64,000 nucleotides of DNA from Cycas panzhihuaensis (lineage: Eukaryota; Cycadophyta): contig CM041465.1 of assembly GCA_023213395.1 (NCBI GenBank), positions 251,231,741 through 251,295,740 on the forward strand. Reading direction: 5' to 3'. Made by a program: the position numbers and the translations under genes. This document shows positions 23,726-35,070 of this stretch, in pieces (the stretch's first letter is position 1; the number at the start of each line of letters is the position of its first letter). A model generated the notes under the pieces. That model saw only the letters and a list, made by a program, of their open reading frames with translations, was not told the DNA's origin and searched no databases.

Positions 23726-25740
23726 GGTGTCTTTTTAGAAGGGAAGAAATGAACAAAGGACTATAAAAGTGATGGCAATAAATGACCGATCACTATTTAC
23801 AAATGGGAAATGTAATGAAGTAGAGTAGTAGAAGGAAGAAGAAGTGAGAATGGTTGCTTAAAGATAAAGGGAGCAACTCAGAGAAAAGTCATCAACACTT
23901 GTGACAAATATTAACCTGACACAGCAGGAATATGAGAAGCACTATGATAAAAATTGGCCACTAACACTTATGGCAAATATTAACCTGATGCAACAGGAAT
24001 ATGAGAAGCACTATGATTGTGATTATACTGTGGATCACTTTTTATAAATAAGTAAGTGATCAATATACAAGATTGTAGGCCAATGTAGAAGCTGACATCA
24101 TTAGGTTTACACAACTTGAAACTCAAATGTAAGATGTGTAATCAATCCAATAACCTCTAACTTGTGTCTAACATGTAGTTGAGGTTGTTAAAGGGATGCC
24201 TAGGCTTCTAGTAGAATTAAGTTGGCCTTCACCCGCGATACCTGCAATCGTGCTTGGTGATGAAATCCAAGTCACAATAGAGCCCAGGTACTACCAATCC
24301 TCACCCAGTTCACCAATGAGCAGTTATATACCTCCTTTAAAGAGTGGTACATGCATACCCATGGCTATGACGGATATTGGATCGGGTATATTTTAATCTT
24401 ATATTAAAGTTTCAGTTTTCTTGGTTGGTTTTCAGGATGATCCCTGATTGAGGCATGATGGTATGGCTAATCAAACCTCACCAATATTCTAGTTTAGTCC
24501 AGTCCCAACTTGAAACCCACACCTCCTTTATGGTACAGTATTCTGCCAACTAAGGTATCTCAACCTTGGCGAGTGTGTGAATAGGTACAAGATGGCAAAA
24601 AATAGCGTACGTGATGCGTTCCTTTTAGGAAGAGTGAAAAGATTATTGAATTGCATCAAACGTACATTTAACTAAAAATAATGCTTGCTTGGAGTGCTTG
24701 CTTGAAGTGTCTTTAGAGTGCTTGCTTTGAGTGATTTTAGAGTACTGAAATGCAATGCTAATAAGTGAGTTGAAGACACCGAATATTTCTCTAATCTAGG
24801 TGTTTTTTTCTCACTTTTACAATGTGCTTTTAAGCCTTATAAAAAGGAAGAAATTTTCTTCAATTTTTTTTTTTAAATTAATACAAAAGAAAGTAGTCTT
24901 CACTAAATTAGTAATAACTTTCTCCCATGATGTCGAAATGGAGTGCCAGTTTTTGTGCTACAAACTAGACCCAGAGGTTCATCTTCAAGAAGTGGAATCA
25001 GGTCCAAATGACTTCTAGGAAGTTTTGGCAGCCCCGCAAATTTAGAAAATTATATTTTTCTAGAATTCTTACTAAAAATAACTGTTGTTCACTAAAACAA
25101 TAATAACTTCCTCATACGACATCCAAATTAGGTACCAGTTTTTGTGCTAGAAAGTAGACTCAGAGCCTCATCTTTGACAATTAGAATTACTTCAATTGGA
25201 GCTCTGTAGAAGATTTTACAGACCTATGAAGTTTAGTAACCAAATTATATTTCTACAAAAATTTTAGTTTCCTAATATCTTATTAACACATGATACCATA
25301 TGAAATTTCCATTATTTTTTATCCCCAGGATCCCAATATGGGCAAGGTGAGAGCATAAAAGGATGGATATTTTAAATGGATTAAAATTCATTTAAAAAAA
25401 ATAGATAAAAACTCCCCTTACAATCATTCTTCTAAATGCTGGAAAAACTTTGGTAGCATTTCCCCTTGTTAAATGGACAAAAAGAGGGGAAAGAAAAGGA
25501 AGAATGAGATAGCATGAATGGCTAGAAAAGGATTAGAATCCTTGGGCCTTACAACTCCTTGTATTATGCTTCCAAACCTGCAGAAGATAAAGGAAAAGCA
25601 AACAATACAAAACATGCTATCATAATAACTTAAAAATATTTCTAAATTCACTTTCACAATCTCCTTCACCACATGGATTGTGGGGGAGAAGGAAGTGATG
25701 GTTCCATTGCAAGTACAAGTGAGGAATATGAAGGAAGTAA
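23726..25740 (-). other. E6 leader with two tandem duplications
   Basis: About 2 kb between the primer-binding site and gag; no protein is recognised. A 69-bp unit is tandemly doubled at 23892-24018 (both copies contain AATATGAGAAGCACTATGAT). A 189-bp unit is tandemly doubled at 24901-25275 (both contain CCAGTTTTTGTGCTA). The first is much better conserved than the second. Short GTGCTTGCTT repeats occur near 24690-24730. Confidence 0.7.
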
Positions 25741-25752
25741 GCTATGATACCA
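25741..25752 (-). promoter_or_regulatory. E6 primer-binding site
   Basis: On the minus strand TGGTATCATAGC differs by one base from TGGTATCAGAGC and lies two bases after the 5' LTR. Confidence 0.85.
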
Positions 25753-25754
25753 CA

Positions 25755-26023
25755 TGAAAAGAGTGGATCTATCCTTCATCTCCATGCACTAAACACAAAG
25801 GCAAACATGGGAGCAAGAGAGACTTGAGAGAAAGAAAGTAGCTCTCACAAAATGGGGAGGTAAGAATGAATCTCCTCCATTGCGCTTTTGCTTTTATATT
25901 GAGAGAGGGAGCATTAGAATAAGGTGAAATGAAATTACACATAATGCACATGAAAAGTTCACTTAAGATCCTTTTTCGAAATAATCAACTAATGTAATGA
26001 CTTTATGTCATTAACCCTTTTCA
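25755..26023 (-). repeat. E6 5' LTR (269 bp)
   Basis: Direct repeat of 18486-18783 with about 11 substitutions and a 29-bp gap. The TATAAAAG box on the minus strand is at about 25891-25899. Adjacent host sequence GTGGC (26024-26028) is the second half of the target duplication. Confidence 0.9.
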
Positions 26024-26640
26024 GTGGCCTAGTTTTTTCTGAACTTCAACTCCAAGGAAGTAATGAAGTAACCCAAGATTTGTCATCTAAAAGTTACTTT
26101 TCAATTTTAAATGAAACCAAGCTATACCTTTGGTATCGTTACCGGTGATTACAAGATCATCCACATAAAGAACAATGATTATGATCAAGTTATCTCTAAA
26201 CTGAATAAACAAGTTTGGGTCAAAGGGTAAATGATTAAATCTATGCTAGGTGAGAAAGATATCAATCTTCATATACTAGGCACATGGTACCTACTTTAGT
26301 CAATATAGGCCTTTCTTGACCTTATAGATTAAGTGTTCTTAGCCTAGAATAGCATAGCCAAAGGGTTGTTTTAAGAAAACCTCTTATTTAAGCTCTCCAT
26401 TAAGGAAAGTACTCTTCACATCCATTTGGTAGACAATATAGTTGAATTAGACTACAAGTGACATTATTAAATGGAATGTGGTTATGTTGGTCATTAGTGT
26501 AAAGGTCTCATCATAGTTAATCTCCTCCTGTTATTTGAAACCTTTTGTTATAAGATGAGATTTATAATGTTCGATAATGCCATCTATATGGAATTTTATT
26601 TTGTGTAGCCATTTATAATTAATTATCTTTTCTCCAAGTG
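26024..26640 (-). pseudogene. E5 Ty1/copia reverse transcriptase, N-terminal part
   Basis: Minus strand. Upstream of the E6 insertion the E5 frame shows the catalytic box LYVDDLVITGND (about 26140-26190, both Asp kept) and then NLGLLHYFLGVEV; E6 interrupts just after this. Reading resumes at 18485 without a gap once E6 and one target copy are set aside. N-terminal RT blocks (26300-26640) are readable but contain stops. E5 is older than E6 because E6 lies within it. Confidence 0.8.
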
Positions 26641-28165
26641 GTAATTCTGTCAGCTCCTAAGTTTCAATTTTGATGATGAAGTTCATCTCTTCATCCATAG
26701 CTTCTTTTCATATTTGGTCTTTGACTACCTCCTCAAATATAGAAGGCTTGGGGGTTTCTAGGACACATTCCATTAAGGTAAAATTTGTGGAGTGTCTCAT
26801 CTTTAAAGGCCTTTTGGCAGTTATGGGAGGAGGAGCAACATCCTTTAATAACCGTTGTACCCACTTAGGAGGTGGTTGAATGCTAGTAGCTTCCACTTGA
26901 AGGTCATCAACTAAAATAGGTGGTAAGGTTATGTTTACTTATGTTGTTAAAGTTGAGGATGTTGAAATTGATGAAGGACCTAGAGTATAGAAGGAGGCTG
27001 ATACTAGTGACTCCAGAATTTATCCAAGAGACAATTGAAACACACCAACTTCATTTGTTGCTATAAACTAAGTTTAGGATGGATTCAGGTCCTATGTATC
27101 TTTTGTAAATATTACATCTTGAGTTGTGTATACTTGGTTCCCAACAGTCTCAAACACTTTGTAGGCTTTACAGCCAGGTACATAGCCAAGGAAGATATAT
27201 TTTATGCTCTTATCATCAAGCTTGTTTCTATTATTCTTTAAAATAAGTTTATATGTCATGCATCTAAATGTCTTCCTCAGAAGTGATGTTCTTAACCGTA
27301 ATAATGGGACTTATGTTAGTTAGGTATGCAGTAATTACAATTACATCAACCCAAACTTTGGTGATAAGATTAACAGCACTAAGCATGGCTTTTCCTTTAT
27401 TCACTAATGTCTGGTTCATCCTTTTGGCTACACCATTCTATTATGGTGTATAAGATGCTAAAAATTGGCATTAGATGCCATGTTTCTTGCAAAATTTATT
27501 GAATCAATTGGAGATATATTTGCCACCATTATCAGATTTGAGCATTTTAATTATCATACAACTTTCATTTTTAATTAGAGCTTTGAACTATTTGAATATA
27601 TCTAAGGCTTGGTACTTGTTTCTTAAGAAGTAGACCCACACTTTTCTAGAGAAATCATCTATGAATGTCATGAAATATAGGCTACCATTGAGTGATTAGA
27701 CTGACATGGGCCCACAAATGTCTGAGTAGACCAACTCCAATAGTGTTGAGGCTCTCCATACATTCTTAGAAGGTATTTTCTCTCTTTCTTGATTTCTCTT
27801 TAGGCATGCCTCATAGATGCTACTATATCTCTTAATTTTCCATAAACCATGTACTATGTTAAGCCTAAACATTAGGTTCAAGCTTTGCATATTTAAATGG
27901 CCTAGGCGTCGATGCCATAATTGGTCTTTAGAGCTATTTGTAGTGACCTTTTCCTCTGAATGAGAGAATTCTCCTAGTTCCTAGATACATGGGGATTCTT
28001 CAACCATTACATCTTTCCCTTTATCAAGTTGAGCACTTTGGGCCATTAAGCAGGATTCCTTTATTTAAGTAGTAGCAAGAGGGATGTCATCCAACCTATA
28101 TAAACCACTTTCTTCATATCCTATAACTACACCAATTCATTGAAGAACCTTGCAGCATCAATAAT
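26641..28165 (-). pseudogene. E5 Ty1/copia integrase and end of protease
   Basis: Minus strand. From high to low coordinates: a GLYRLDD block near 28080, LWHRRLGHLNMQSLN (GAG-pre-integrase, 27870-27930), LLELVYSDICGPM, YFMTFIDDFSRKVWVYF (27620-27690), KMLKSDNGGKYIS (27510-27550), and NGVAKRMNQ near 27420-27445. The family has Glu where this reads Lys (GVAER), and this is the third residue of the DDE triad, so strand transfer would be lost. The reading stops near 28165, where minus-strand Ty3/gypsy sequence (E7) begins. Gag and the 5' LTR of E5 are therefore missing. Confidence 0.8.
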
Positions 28166-28174
28166 AATAAAGAC

Positions 28175-28960
28175 TTAAATTTTGTCTTTTATAATGTTTA
28201 AGAGACTATTACTTATATGATTGAAGTTAAAAGAACATAAAATCATATATGTCAAATGATTGAACAGAATGGAAATGATTAGCAAGTTATTTCATGTGAT
28301 TTCATGCTATTATAAGGTTAAGTGTATGTAGAATTTGGTCCATGTCTTAGAGTTTTTGTTGGACTACAATAGTATGAAGATTAGTGGCAAGAATATGGTG
28401 AGATGGGGGAAGATATTCATAGAGGGCCATAAAGTGGGCCATGCCAGTCACTAAGTGATATGAAGAGTTGTATCAATATTCTACAAGAGCTAGTCATGAA
28501 GTCTATTTATGTTGATGTTCACATGTAAAGCATTATAAATATATTTATGAGGTTTTATTTAAAACTTCAGATTGACCATTGATTTATAGATGTTAAGTTC
28601 ATTTTGATTGAGGTCATAGAGGCCCAAAAGTGTTCTTACTAAAATGTACTAATGTATTTTGGATCTCAATCATAAACTATTAATGATGGGAAGACATGTA
28701 GATAAAAAATCAAATGAATTTAAAGATTAGCCATGTGGGAAGCTTTGTATGAAGTGTGAATAAGTAAGAAATTTATATACTACTACTAATATCAAGCCGA
28801 ACCTAATAGACAATGGTAACCCAATGATGAAATCCATAGTAATGTCCTACTATTTACCTTGAGGTACATTCTAAGGTTAGAGGAGGCTAGGTTAAGTTTT
28901 TTTATTGACCTTATTCCTCTAACAAGGATTGCATTTAGAGATAAATAACAAGATGAAAGA
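28175..28960 (-). pseudogene. E7 Ty3/gypsy integrase relic
   Basis: Minus strand. The block ITMDFIIGLPL (about 28830) marks the start of the integrase core and is followed by VVVYKFLTYSHF (family: VVVDRLTKYAHF). NGQSEVLNKT near 28560-28590 corresponds to DGQTERVNKT. Many stops. The integrase C-terminus is not recognised near 28200, so the element is cut at its junction with E5. Confidence 0.65.
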
Positions 28961-29119
28961 TTTCATATTGGGTTAATATAAGTCAAATCAAATTCATCTA
29001 TATATTTGATCAAATCCTAAATAACCACCAAGGGGAGCAAAATAGTATTTGATCAAAATTCAAAGGATAAATAATAAGGTAGGGTGAATAAAAAATCAAT
29101 TTTAATATAAAAGTTAGAA

Positions 29120-29560
29120 ATTAAGGAAGGACCAATCTTTGTGTGTATGAACTTTAGATGTTGACTTATCAAACTTTGGGTAGAAGAGATTTTTACCAAC
29201 TAAGTCTATTAACCATCATGGTTGGGGATTAGAAATGGTTGATCTAGAAGGTGATGTAGGTTATGGTTTTCTATTAGGATAGTGAATTTAAAGCTCCTAA
29301 AGTACTAACGCCACTTATTAGTAGCATGTAAACTAACTCTCATTTTGTTTTAGTAAGTTGACAAATGACATTTATGATCTTGAAGTTTATGACTTTCAAA
29401 TGCTATTAGGTTCAAATTTTACATCAAAACAACACCTATGCTATATCCCAAAGCATCACATTCTAACTAGAAGGGTTGAGAGAAGTTTAGGATGGCAAGA
29501 ATATGGGTGGATATAATAATGGCTTTAAGATTATTGAAAGCTTGGTCTACCTTAGGCAAC
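29120..29560 (-). pseudogene. E7 RNase H relic
   Basis: Minus strand. It reads ECDALGYSIGVVLM (family: ETDASGYGIGAVLMQ) near 29440-29480, then IAFESHKLQDHKCHLSTY, then HHLLDQPFLIPN. The first catalytic Asp is kept and the later part has stops. Confidence 0.7.
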
Positions 29561-30400
29561 CACTAGAATGCCTCTTTTCATAGTAAATTTGTAAGTGGGG
29601 TTATCAATGGGGCATAATTATGAACAAACCATCTATAAAAGCTTATGAGTCATAAGAAAGTCTACAACTAAGTAAGGGTTTCAGGTGTAGGCCATGTGAT
29701 AATGATGGAGATTTTATTTGCACTAACTTGGAATCCTTTTAATGAAATAATATAATCAAGATATTGTAATTCATCCTTTTTGAATTTACATTTGGGCAAT
29801 TTAACCTATAATTCATATTGGGCAAGGATTCAAAGGACAATTTCTTAATGTTAAAGATGATCATCCAAATTTTCATTATAAACAAGGATGTCTTTAAAAA
29901 AAACAATGACGAATTTATAAAGGTAATGGCCAAAGATTTTATTCATTAGGGCCTGGAATGTTGTTAGGGCATTATAGAGGCTAAGAGACATAACTTAAAA
30001 TTCAAAGTGCCCATGATGCATTCTACAGGCAGTTTTGGGATGAACCTTAGGGTAACAAGAATTTGATAATATCTAGATTAAAGATCTAATTTGAAGAATA
30101 TAGTTGCTCTACATATTTCATCTAACATGTCATCAATTCAAGGTGTGGTAAATTTGTTTTTTATTGTAATTTTATTAAGTTCTTGATAATTGACATAAAG
30201 CCAAGAGGATTTATCTTTTTTTCTTACCATGATAATTAGTACAATGCACGAGCTTTTATTAGGCTAAATGATGCATATATTTATTGATTCATTTGTTATC
30301 TTCTTGATTTTATTCTTTTAAAAATATAAATTTCTATAAGGAAGAAGGCTAATGGGGTCATGGTGATTTGAGTTTGATAGCATGGTAAAACCTATGGTTT
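29561..30400 (-). pseudogene. E7 Ty3/gypsy reverse transcriptase relic
   Basis: Minus strand. HHGHFEF, VMSLSLYNALTTFQALMN (family: VMPFGLTNAPATFQ), IVFFKDILVYNE (29870-29910), KLPKCKFKKDELQYLDYI and TFL-LISFYRWFVHNYA are visible in order. The catalytic FFDD reads FFKD, so the first Asp is lost. Upstream blocks to about 30400 are more decayed. E7 is one of the older elements in the window. Confidence 0.75.
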
Positions 30401-30639
30401 GGAGGGATAGTGGTTGGAAGGGGAGCAAACACATATTAATATTTATTGAGGAGAGTTTGTATAGAAGGATGAGTATTTATTGAAGGTTGAATATTATTAA
30501 TATAGAAAATATAGCCAACATTATTGTCTAAATGCTTATGCATTTGATTCAATGATACAAGTCGATTAAGAGGTGATTGGATCCTATATAATTTATATAT
30601 ATAGCCCATCTAATCTTTGAATAAGATGAATGGGTTAGT
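30401..30639 (-). other. E7 RT-protease linker, poorly readable
   Basis: This lies between RT and protease on the minus strand. No motif is clear enough to name. Confidence 0.4.
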
Positions 30640-30752
30640 ATAAGAATTGTTCATATTATAAGTACTTATTATTTAAATCTATTAGATCCCAATGATGGCA
30701 TCAAATCCACCTATAAATAGGGCACAAAAATTAAATATGAGATAACAGATAT
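30640..30752 (-). pseudogene. E7 protease, C-terminal piece
   Basis: Minus strand. The frame reads ALFIGGFDAIIGI (about 30670-30705), which matches the end of plant gypsy proteases (VLPLGGFDAILG). The preceding part of the same protein lies beyond E8, at 45739 and above on the minus strand. When E8 is set aside, the frame passes the junction without interruption. Confidence 0.7.
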
Positions 30753-31066
30753 TGTTGGGATAATGCCCATTGTTGAGAAGCATACAACTATCCTCGGGCA
30801 CCCAAATAGTACCTTGAGCCACCAAATGCCATCATGAAACCTTTGCGGTTAACTAAGGTAAGTATATTATATTATTTTATTTATTTTTTTGTTATTTAGA
30901 CTAACATTGAGTTGAGGTGGTCCACTGCCTCCCCAAAACTATAAATTGAAAGGGAATACCTCCCTAGCATTTTTTAACACTACCAAACATTATATGGAAA
31001 GTAATTTACTCTTCAATAATGGATATGTAACTTTGTGATAGACCTCATTTGCTTCTTAGTCCAATA
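30753..31066 (+). repeat. E8 5' LTR (314 bp)
   Basis: It starts TGTTGGGATAATGCCC and ends CCAATA, where the other copy ends CCAACA. Both copies share ATAAATTGAAA and CTCTTCAATAATGGATATG blocks. Confidence 0.9.
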
Positions 31067-31068
31067 TT

Positions 31069-31080
31069 TAGTATTAGAGC
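31069..31080 (+). promoter_or_regulatory. E8 primer-binding site
   Basis: TAGTATTAGAGC equals TGGTATCAGAGC with one G-to-A and one C-to-T change, two bases after the LTR. Confidence 0.8.
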
Positions 31081-31668
31081 ATACCAGGTTCTCTTTGTTC
31101 ATTATTATTTTATGAAACTCAGTGTATTTTATATTAGACTTACTATATTATTAATATACTTTCATATATCACTAATTTAATTGTATATACATTATATATT
31201 AAGCTTATTCTTGATTTTGAGAGTTGCTTCTCCTCTATTTAATTATCTGTGAGTTGCTCCTCACTATGTATAGCCCCCTGACATCCCTACACCTCTCTTG
31301 TGCCCTCATATGACTCTGTATAGGCTGTGAGTGTTCTACTTTTTTTTCTGTCATATAACCTCTGTGTAGATTCCCGTGGTGTTGCATCCTCCATGTATGA
31401 TCATACAACCTTTGTGTAGCCTCACATGGTGTTATGTCCTCCATATGTTATCATATGGCCCTTGCATGGCCTCTAATGGAGCTGCGACCTCTATGCATAC
31501 TTTCTCGACCCCAGTGTGGCCTCTCGAAGCCCTGCATTCTCCTCACAAGTTCTCATGACCTTTATGTCTCTATTTAGTATCTCCATACTCCATGGAGCTC
31601 TCCATGTACCCCAACTTATCTCTGCATTCTTCACTGGAGCCCTGCATCTACCTCATCATCGATCTTAG
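31081..31668 (+). other. E8 leader, first part (before E9)
   Basis: T- and C-rich leader with no gene. Its second half is the minisatellite listed separately. It ends in CTTAG, the target site of E9, and continues at 38365. Confidence 0.6.
31299..31600 (+). repeat. Degenerate minisatellite, about 50-bp period
   Basis: Units begin near 31349, 31398, 31448, 31498 and 31548, with a more decayed one near 31300. Each has the pattern TCATA..ACCT.TGTGTAG, then CTC.CATGGTG, then a GT/CA-CCTCCAT end. Spacing is steady at 49-50 bases while the sequence has drifted. Similar pieces (TATGTGTGTG...GGC) continue after E9 from 38370. It lies in the untranslated leader of E8. Confidence 0.75.
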
Positions 31669-31917
31669 TGTTATAAACTCTTATTAAAAAAGAAAAACAC
31701 ATGATTAATTAAGTAAAAGGGTGCTAGTGAAAGAGCACATCCTTTGTGAAAGGGGGTCTGATATGTATATAAATCAGAACCCAAATGTAATAGGGCATGA
31801 ATCATCTTATCTATCAAACATTTTATCAATCAATTATATGGTTTTATTAATTATACTTGTTCTCAGCAATCTCTCATAATTGTCTCTTATTCTCCAGTTA
31901 CGGCTAGTCTCGTAACA
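31669..31917 (+). repeat. E9 5' LTR (249 bp)
   Basis: Bounded by TGTTATAAAC...CGTAACA. It contains a TATATAAA box at 31766-31773, a likely promoter, and a short inverted repeat GTGCT...AGCAC just upstream. Differences from the 3' copy are two A/G, one C/T and one G/A. Confidence 0.95.
31766..31773 (+). promoter_or_regulatory. E9 LTR TATA box
   Basis: TATATAAA about 100 bp into the LTR. The same box is at 38213-38220 in the 3' copy. This would mark the U3-R start of transcription about 25-35 bases downstream. Confidence 0.6.
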
Positions 31918-31919
31918 AG

Positions 31920-31931
31920 TGGTATCAGAGC
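31920..31931 (+). promoter_or_regulatory. E9 primer-binding site
   Basis: TGGTATCAGAGC is a perfect match to the usual initiator-Met tRNA site, two bases after the LTR end. Confidence 0.95.
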
Positions 31932-33541
31932 GATTCCTGGGCACATTTAAAATAATTGAGCAGTTTCAATATCATTTTTGTGTTGCAGCCGATCTTGTTA
32001 TTCTCGTCTTCAGCCGTACATCCATCGTTCCACTTGTCCAGCGTTAATACGCTTAATACATCCAGTTGTTGTTATCAAGATTTTTTTCTGCGTTGTTAAA
32101 TCTGATTCTTACATATCCATTCTATATGTTATCTACTCTTTATCCCTCTTCCTCCAATACAATTCTGTATAGCAGTCCCATTCTGGATTGATGCAAAAGG
32201 TTGGGTGTTAGGCGCTCCATTCAACTATCGTCTGGAACCTCGTCTAACTGTTTATCTCCTCCAGCGATTCTCTTGCATTGGCTTCAGTCCAGTTTGCAAC
32301 CTGTCAACACTTGGAAGACAGCTGTCTGGTAGTCACGCCAGTCTTCAACTCACCGTAAGAAATCTGTGTCTATATAAGCATTGCAAGGTTGATGCAATTT
32401 ATCCAAAATACAACACATACATATAAAGTGCGATTAATAATCCTTCTCCGTCGTTGCCCAAAATAGTACATGTGTGCGGCTGTGTTAAATCAAACGATTT
32501 TGCAGTAATAATCAATAGCCACAGTCAAAAGATATTTTCTCATCACCCATCGTTTTTCATTCCTCGTTTTGCGTCTTCTGTCCGTCCGATTCCTTGCGTC
32601 TTCCATTCTATCCTCTGCATCTTCCATCCATTCCATTCCTTACGTCTTCAGTCTGTTTACGTCTCTATCATTTACATCTCCATCTACTTCATCCATTTCA
32701 TCGTACATCATTCAAAAATAATTTACATCGTGCGTCATTCCCATTAAACATTAAATTTTTAATAGTCGCTTTATCATTTCTTATAATTACCCTCCGTCTA
32801 CTTCATCCATTTCTTATACTTTTATATATATATATCTTATATTCTATCATTTATATAGTGTATAAAAGTATCAATTCAATCACTATAAATAAAAAATATT
32901 AATATATTATTTATATAAAAGTATCAATTCAATTGTTTATTGACTTTATTTAAATAAAATTTTATTGTCACATAACTAATTTTTAAATCTTTTTACCATC
33001 ACCTTTAATAAGTTTAAACTTTATTTAATATCTATATTTCATAACACATTTTAAGTTATTATATATATTCTTCAATAGTTAAATTGTTCTTCTAGTTACT
33101 ACACTAAGGAAGGAACATAACATCGAATAGTCTCACACAACAAGCAATTTAGTTCATAAGACACTTGAGCAGTCTCAAGGTTGTTGTTTATAATCTTAGG
33201 TTGTCACAATATTTAGACAATACTTCAATCTCATGTTGAATATTTAAGTCTAATTTTCTAAGTTACATCACCCCATTCAATCAATTTAATCTCCCTTGGA
33301 TATTGAATAATTGACTAATTTTATCTTCTATATATGAGTGCGACCAACTTGAGATACCTCAAAAGGTGTCAAGTAAAGAACGAAATATTATATTGAGATA
33401 TTGAAGTGTTAGTCAAGTTTTTACATCAATAAAATAAGAAGGTTAACAGGAGAAGCATACACTTGCAGTGGCACTCTAAACATGACCGTCAAACAGTGGA
33501 ATCGTATTTATACAATTGTTAAAATAATAAATACTGAAGAT
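31932..33541 (+). other. E9 5' leader
   Basis: 1.6 kb without a convincing gene. Open frames of 64-102 codons at 31978-32902 are T/C-rich and look fortuitous. From 32780 the sequence is extremely A+T rich. An ATG at 33482 is in frame with gag, but the one at 33542 (MADDTVQ) fits a gag start better. Confidence 0.6.
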
Positions 33542-34640
33542 ATGGCAGACGATACTGTTCAAAAAGATATCATTGAACCGATCACTCAAGCAGTCCAGAC
33601 ATCAAATGCTCTATTAAATCATACATTACACCAGATTTTGGATAAATTAACAATTATAGCGACAAGTAGAAAGGAAGATATGATTGTGCCAGATTCAGAA
33701 GATGAGGCAATGAGTCGCCAATCACACATCAGACACCAAACTACAAGAAATCGGTTGAGTCCTCAGATATCTTCAATTAATTTGGAAAATGAGGCTATTA
33801 GAAAATATCTCAATGAATACCAAAATTTAACCCCTGAAGAACAGAAGATAGTGGGTTTTCAAGCTCACTTCAACTGCTTACAAAGTATTCAAACGCAGAA
33901 AAAGAAAAAGTTAGAAAAAATAAATATACAACGTTTTAGTATAGAGCAAAAATCGCATGAACCAAGAGTGTGGATACAACAAATAGAAAACTATTTCCGT
34001 TTAATGGAAATTGAGTCAGCAGAATGAGTTCCGATAGCCACTTTACATATGGATGGAATAGCATGTGAATGGTGGCAGTGTCTCGAATGAACTTCTTTTC
34101 GAGATCAATTACCTACCTGGCAAGAGTTTGTACACCTATTCATCGAACGGTTTGAAATTGTATCTAACTGTGATTATTATTGTGAGTTACGAAGATTAAA
34201 ACAAATTGGGTCGGTGGAAGAATATAGCACAGCATTTACAAGATTAAGTTATGTGTTAGATGATATTCCGGTTAATCGACTTATCCAGCTATATATTGAT
34301 GGTTTGATGACTGAGATCCAAGCTGATGTCAAAATTCAAGAACCTCAGGATCTGAATAAGGCAATACAACTAGCCAAACTTCAGGAAGGCAAGATCAATG
34401 AATTAAAGAAGGCAAGAACAAGACCTTATATTCCTCCATATGCTCGTCCTAATCCTCCTTCCGCTACACGACCTGGTTTCATACCTAACAGAGTTAATCG
34501 ACCAATTAAACCATTACTTCAAAGAACAAGAGCCGAGCAAGAAGAACTACGAAAAAAGAATCTACTTTTAGGTGTGCGGAAAAGTGGACTCCAAATCATA
34601 AATGTCAAAAAAATCAATTATACACAATCGGGTTATCTCC
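33542..34640 (+). pseudogene. E9 chromovirus gag
   Basis: The capsid-nucleocapsid precursor. After a charged N-terminus and a helical region it reads RVWIQQIENYFRLMEIE (33963-34013), then TGA at 34025, GIACEWWQCL, a second TGA near 34069, and SVEEYSTAFTRLSYVLDDIP from 34212. RPYIPPYARPNPPS is the usual linker. The zinc knuckle near 34566-34605 is spoiled: one extra T in a T run near 34568 shifts frame, and the first Cys codon reads Tyr. The first TGA is at a codon where CGA is expected, which fits CpG decay. Confidence 0.85.
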
Positions 34641-35067
34641 GGTAGCAGAGGATGAGGAAGTTGAAGAAGAAAATGATACTGAATATGACCAAGAAAATAT
34701 TGAAATTCAGGGATATCAATGTAACCAAGAGGATGATACATTAAAAATGTCATTCTCAGCAATGAGTGGATTGACAAGATCGGACACGCTTAAATTAAGA
34801 GTATTTGTTAAAAATCAAGCTATCACGATTTTGATCGATCCAGGAAGCACCCACAATTTTATCGATAGAATATCCGCTCAACAATTAAGATTATTTCCTT
34901 CCAGAACAACTCCGTTTCAAGTAAGTGTTGGAGGACGCCAAGTTATATCTGGACAAGGAATGATGGAGAACCTTAAAATAACTATTGGTGACGTTATTCT
35001 TAAAGAAAACTTTTATGTGCTAGATGTCGGTGGAGTAGATATTGTTCTAGGGAGTCAATGGTTATGA
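34641..35067 (+). pseudogene. E9 aspartic protease
   Basis: After the gag frameshift, an acidic linker leads into LRVFVKNQAITILIDPGSTHNF (34796-34860). The active site reads D-P-G-S instead of D-S-G-S, so the residue after the catalytic Asp is Pro. The C-terminal block VGGVDIVLGSQWL is intact. TGA at 35065 follows, at a position where the family has Trp. E12 also has DPG at this place, so Pro may be tolerated or be a shared lineage trait. Confidence 0.8.
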
Positions 35068-35070
35068 ACC

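Larger units (their letters stand above)
18486..26023 (-). mobile_element. E6 Ty1/copia retrotransposon, near full length
   Basis: 7.5 kb with both LTRs, primer-binding site, polypurine tract, and gag, protease, integrase, RT and RNase H in copia order on the minus strand. The host bases on the two sides are ATGGC (18481-18485) and GTGGC (26024-26028), a 5-bp target duplication with one transition. It lies within the RT gene of E5: removing it makes E5 RT read continuously. LTRs differ at about 11 of 269 aligned positions plus one 29-bp gap, so it is moderately old. Stops and frameshifts in pol make it non-autonomous. Confidence 0.9.

Noticed and set aside
31235-31558. Open frames on both strands over the leader minisatellite
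   Set aside because: The frames follow from the repeat unit; peptides repeat with the DNA unit and have no family resemblance.
32454-32902. 97- and 102-codon overlapping frames in the E9 leader
   Set aside because: T/C-rich sequence with few stops by composition; no motif, and placed in the untranslated leader before gag.
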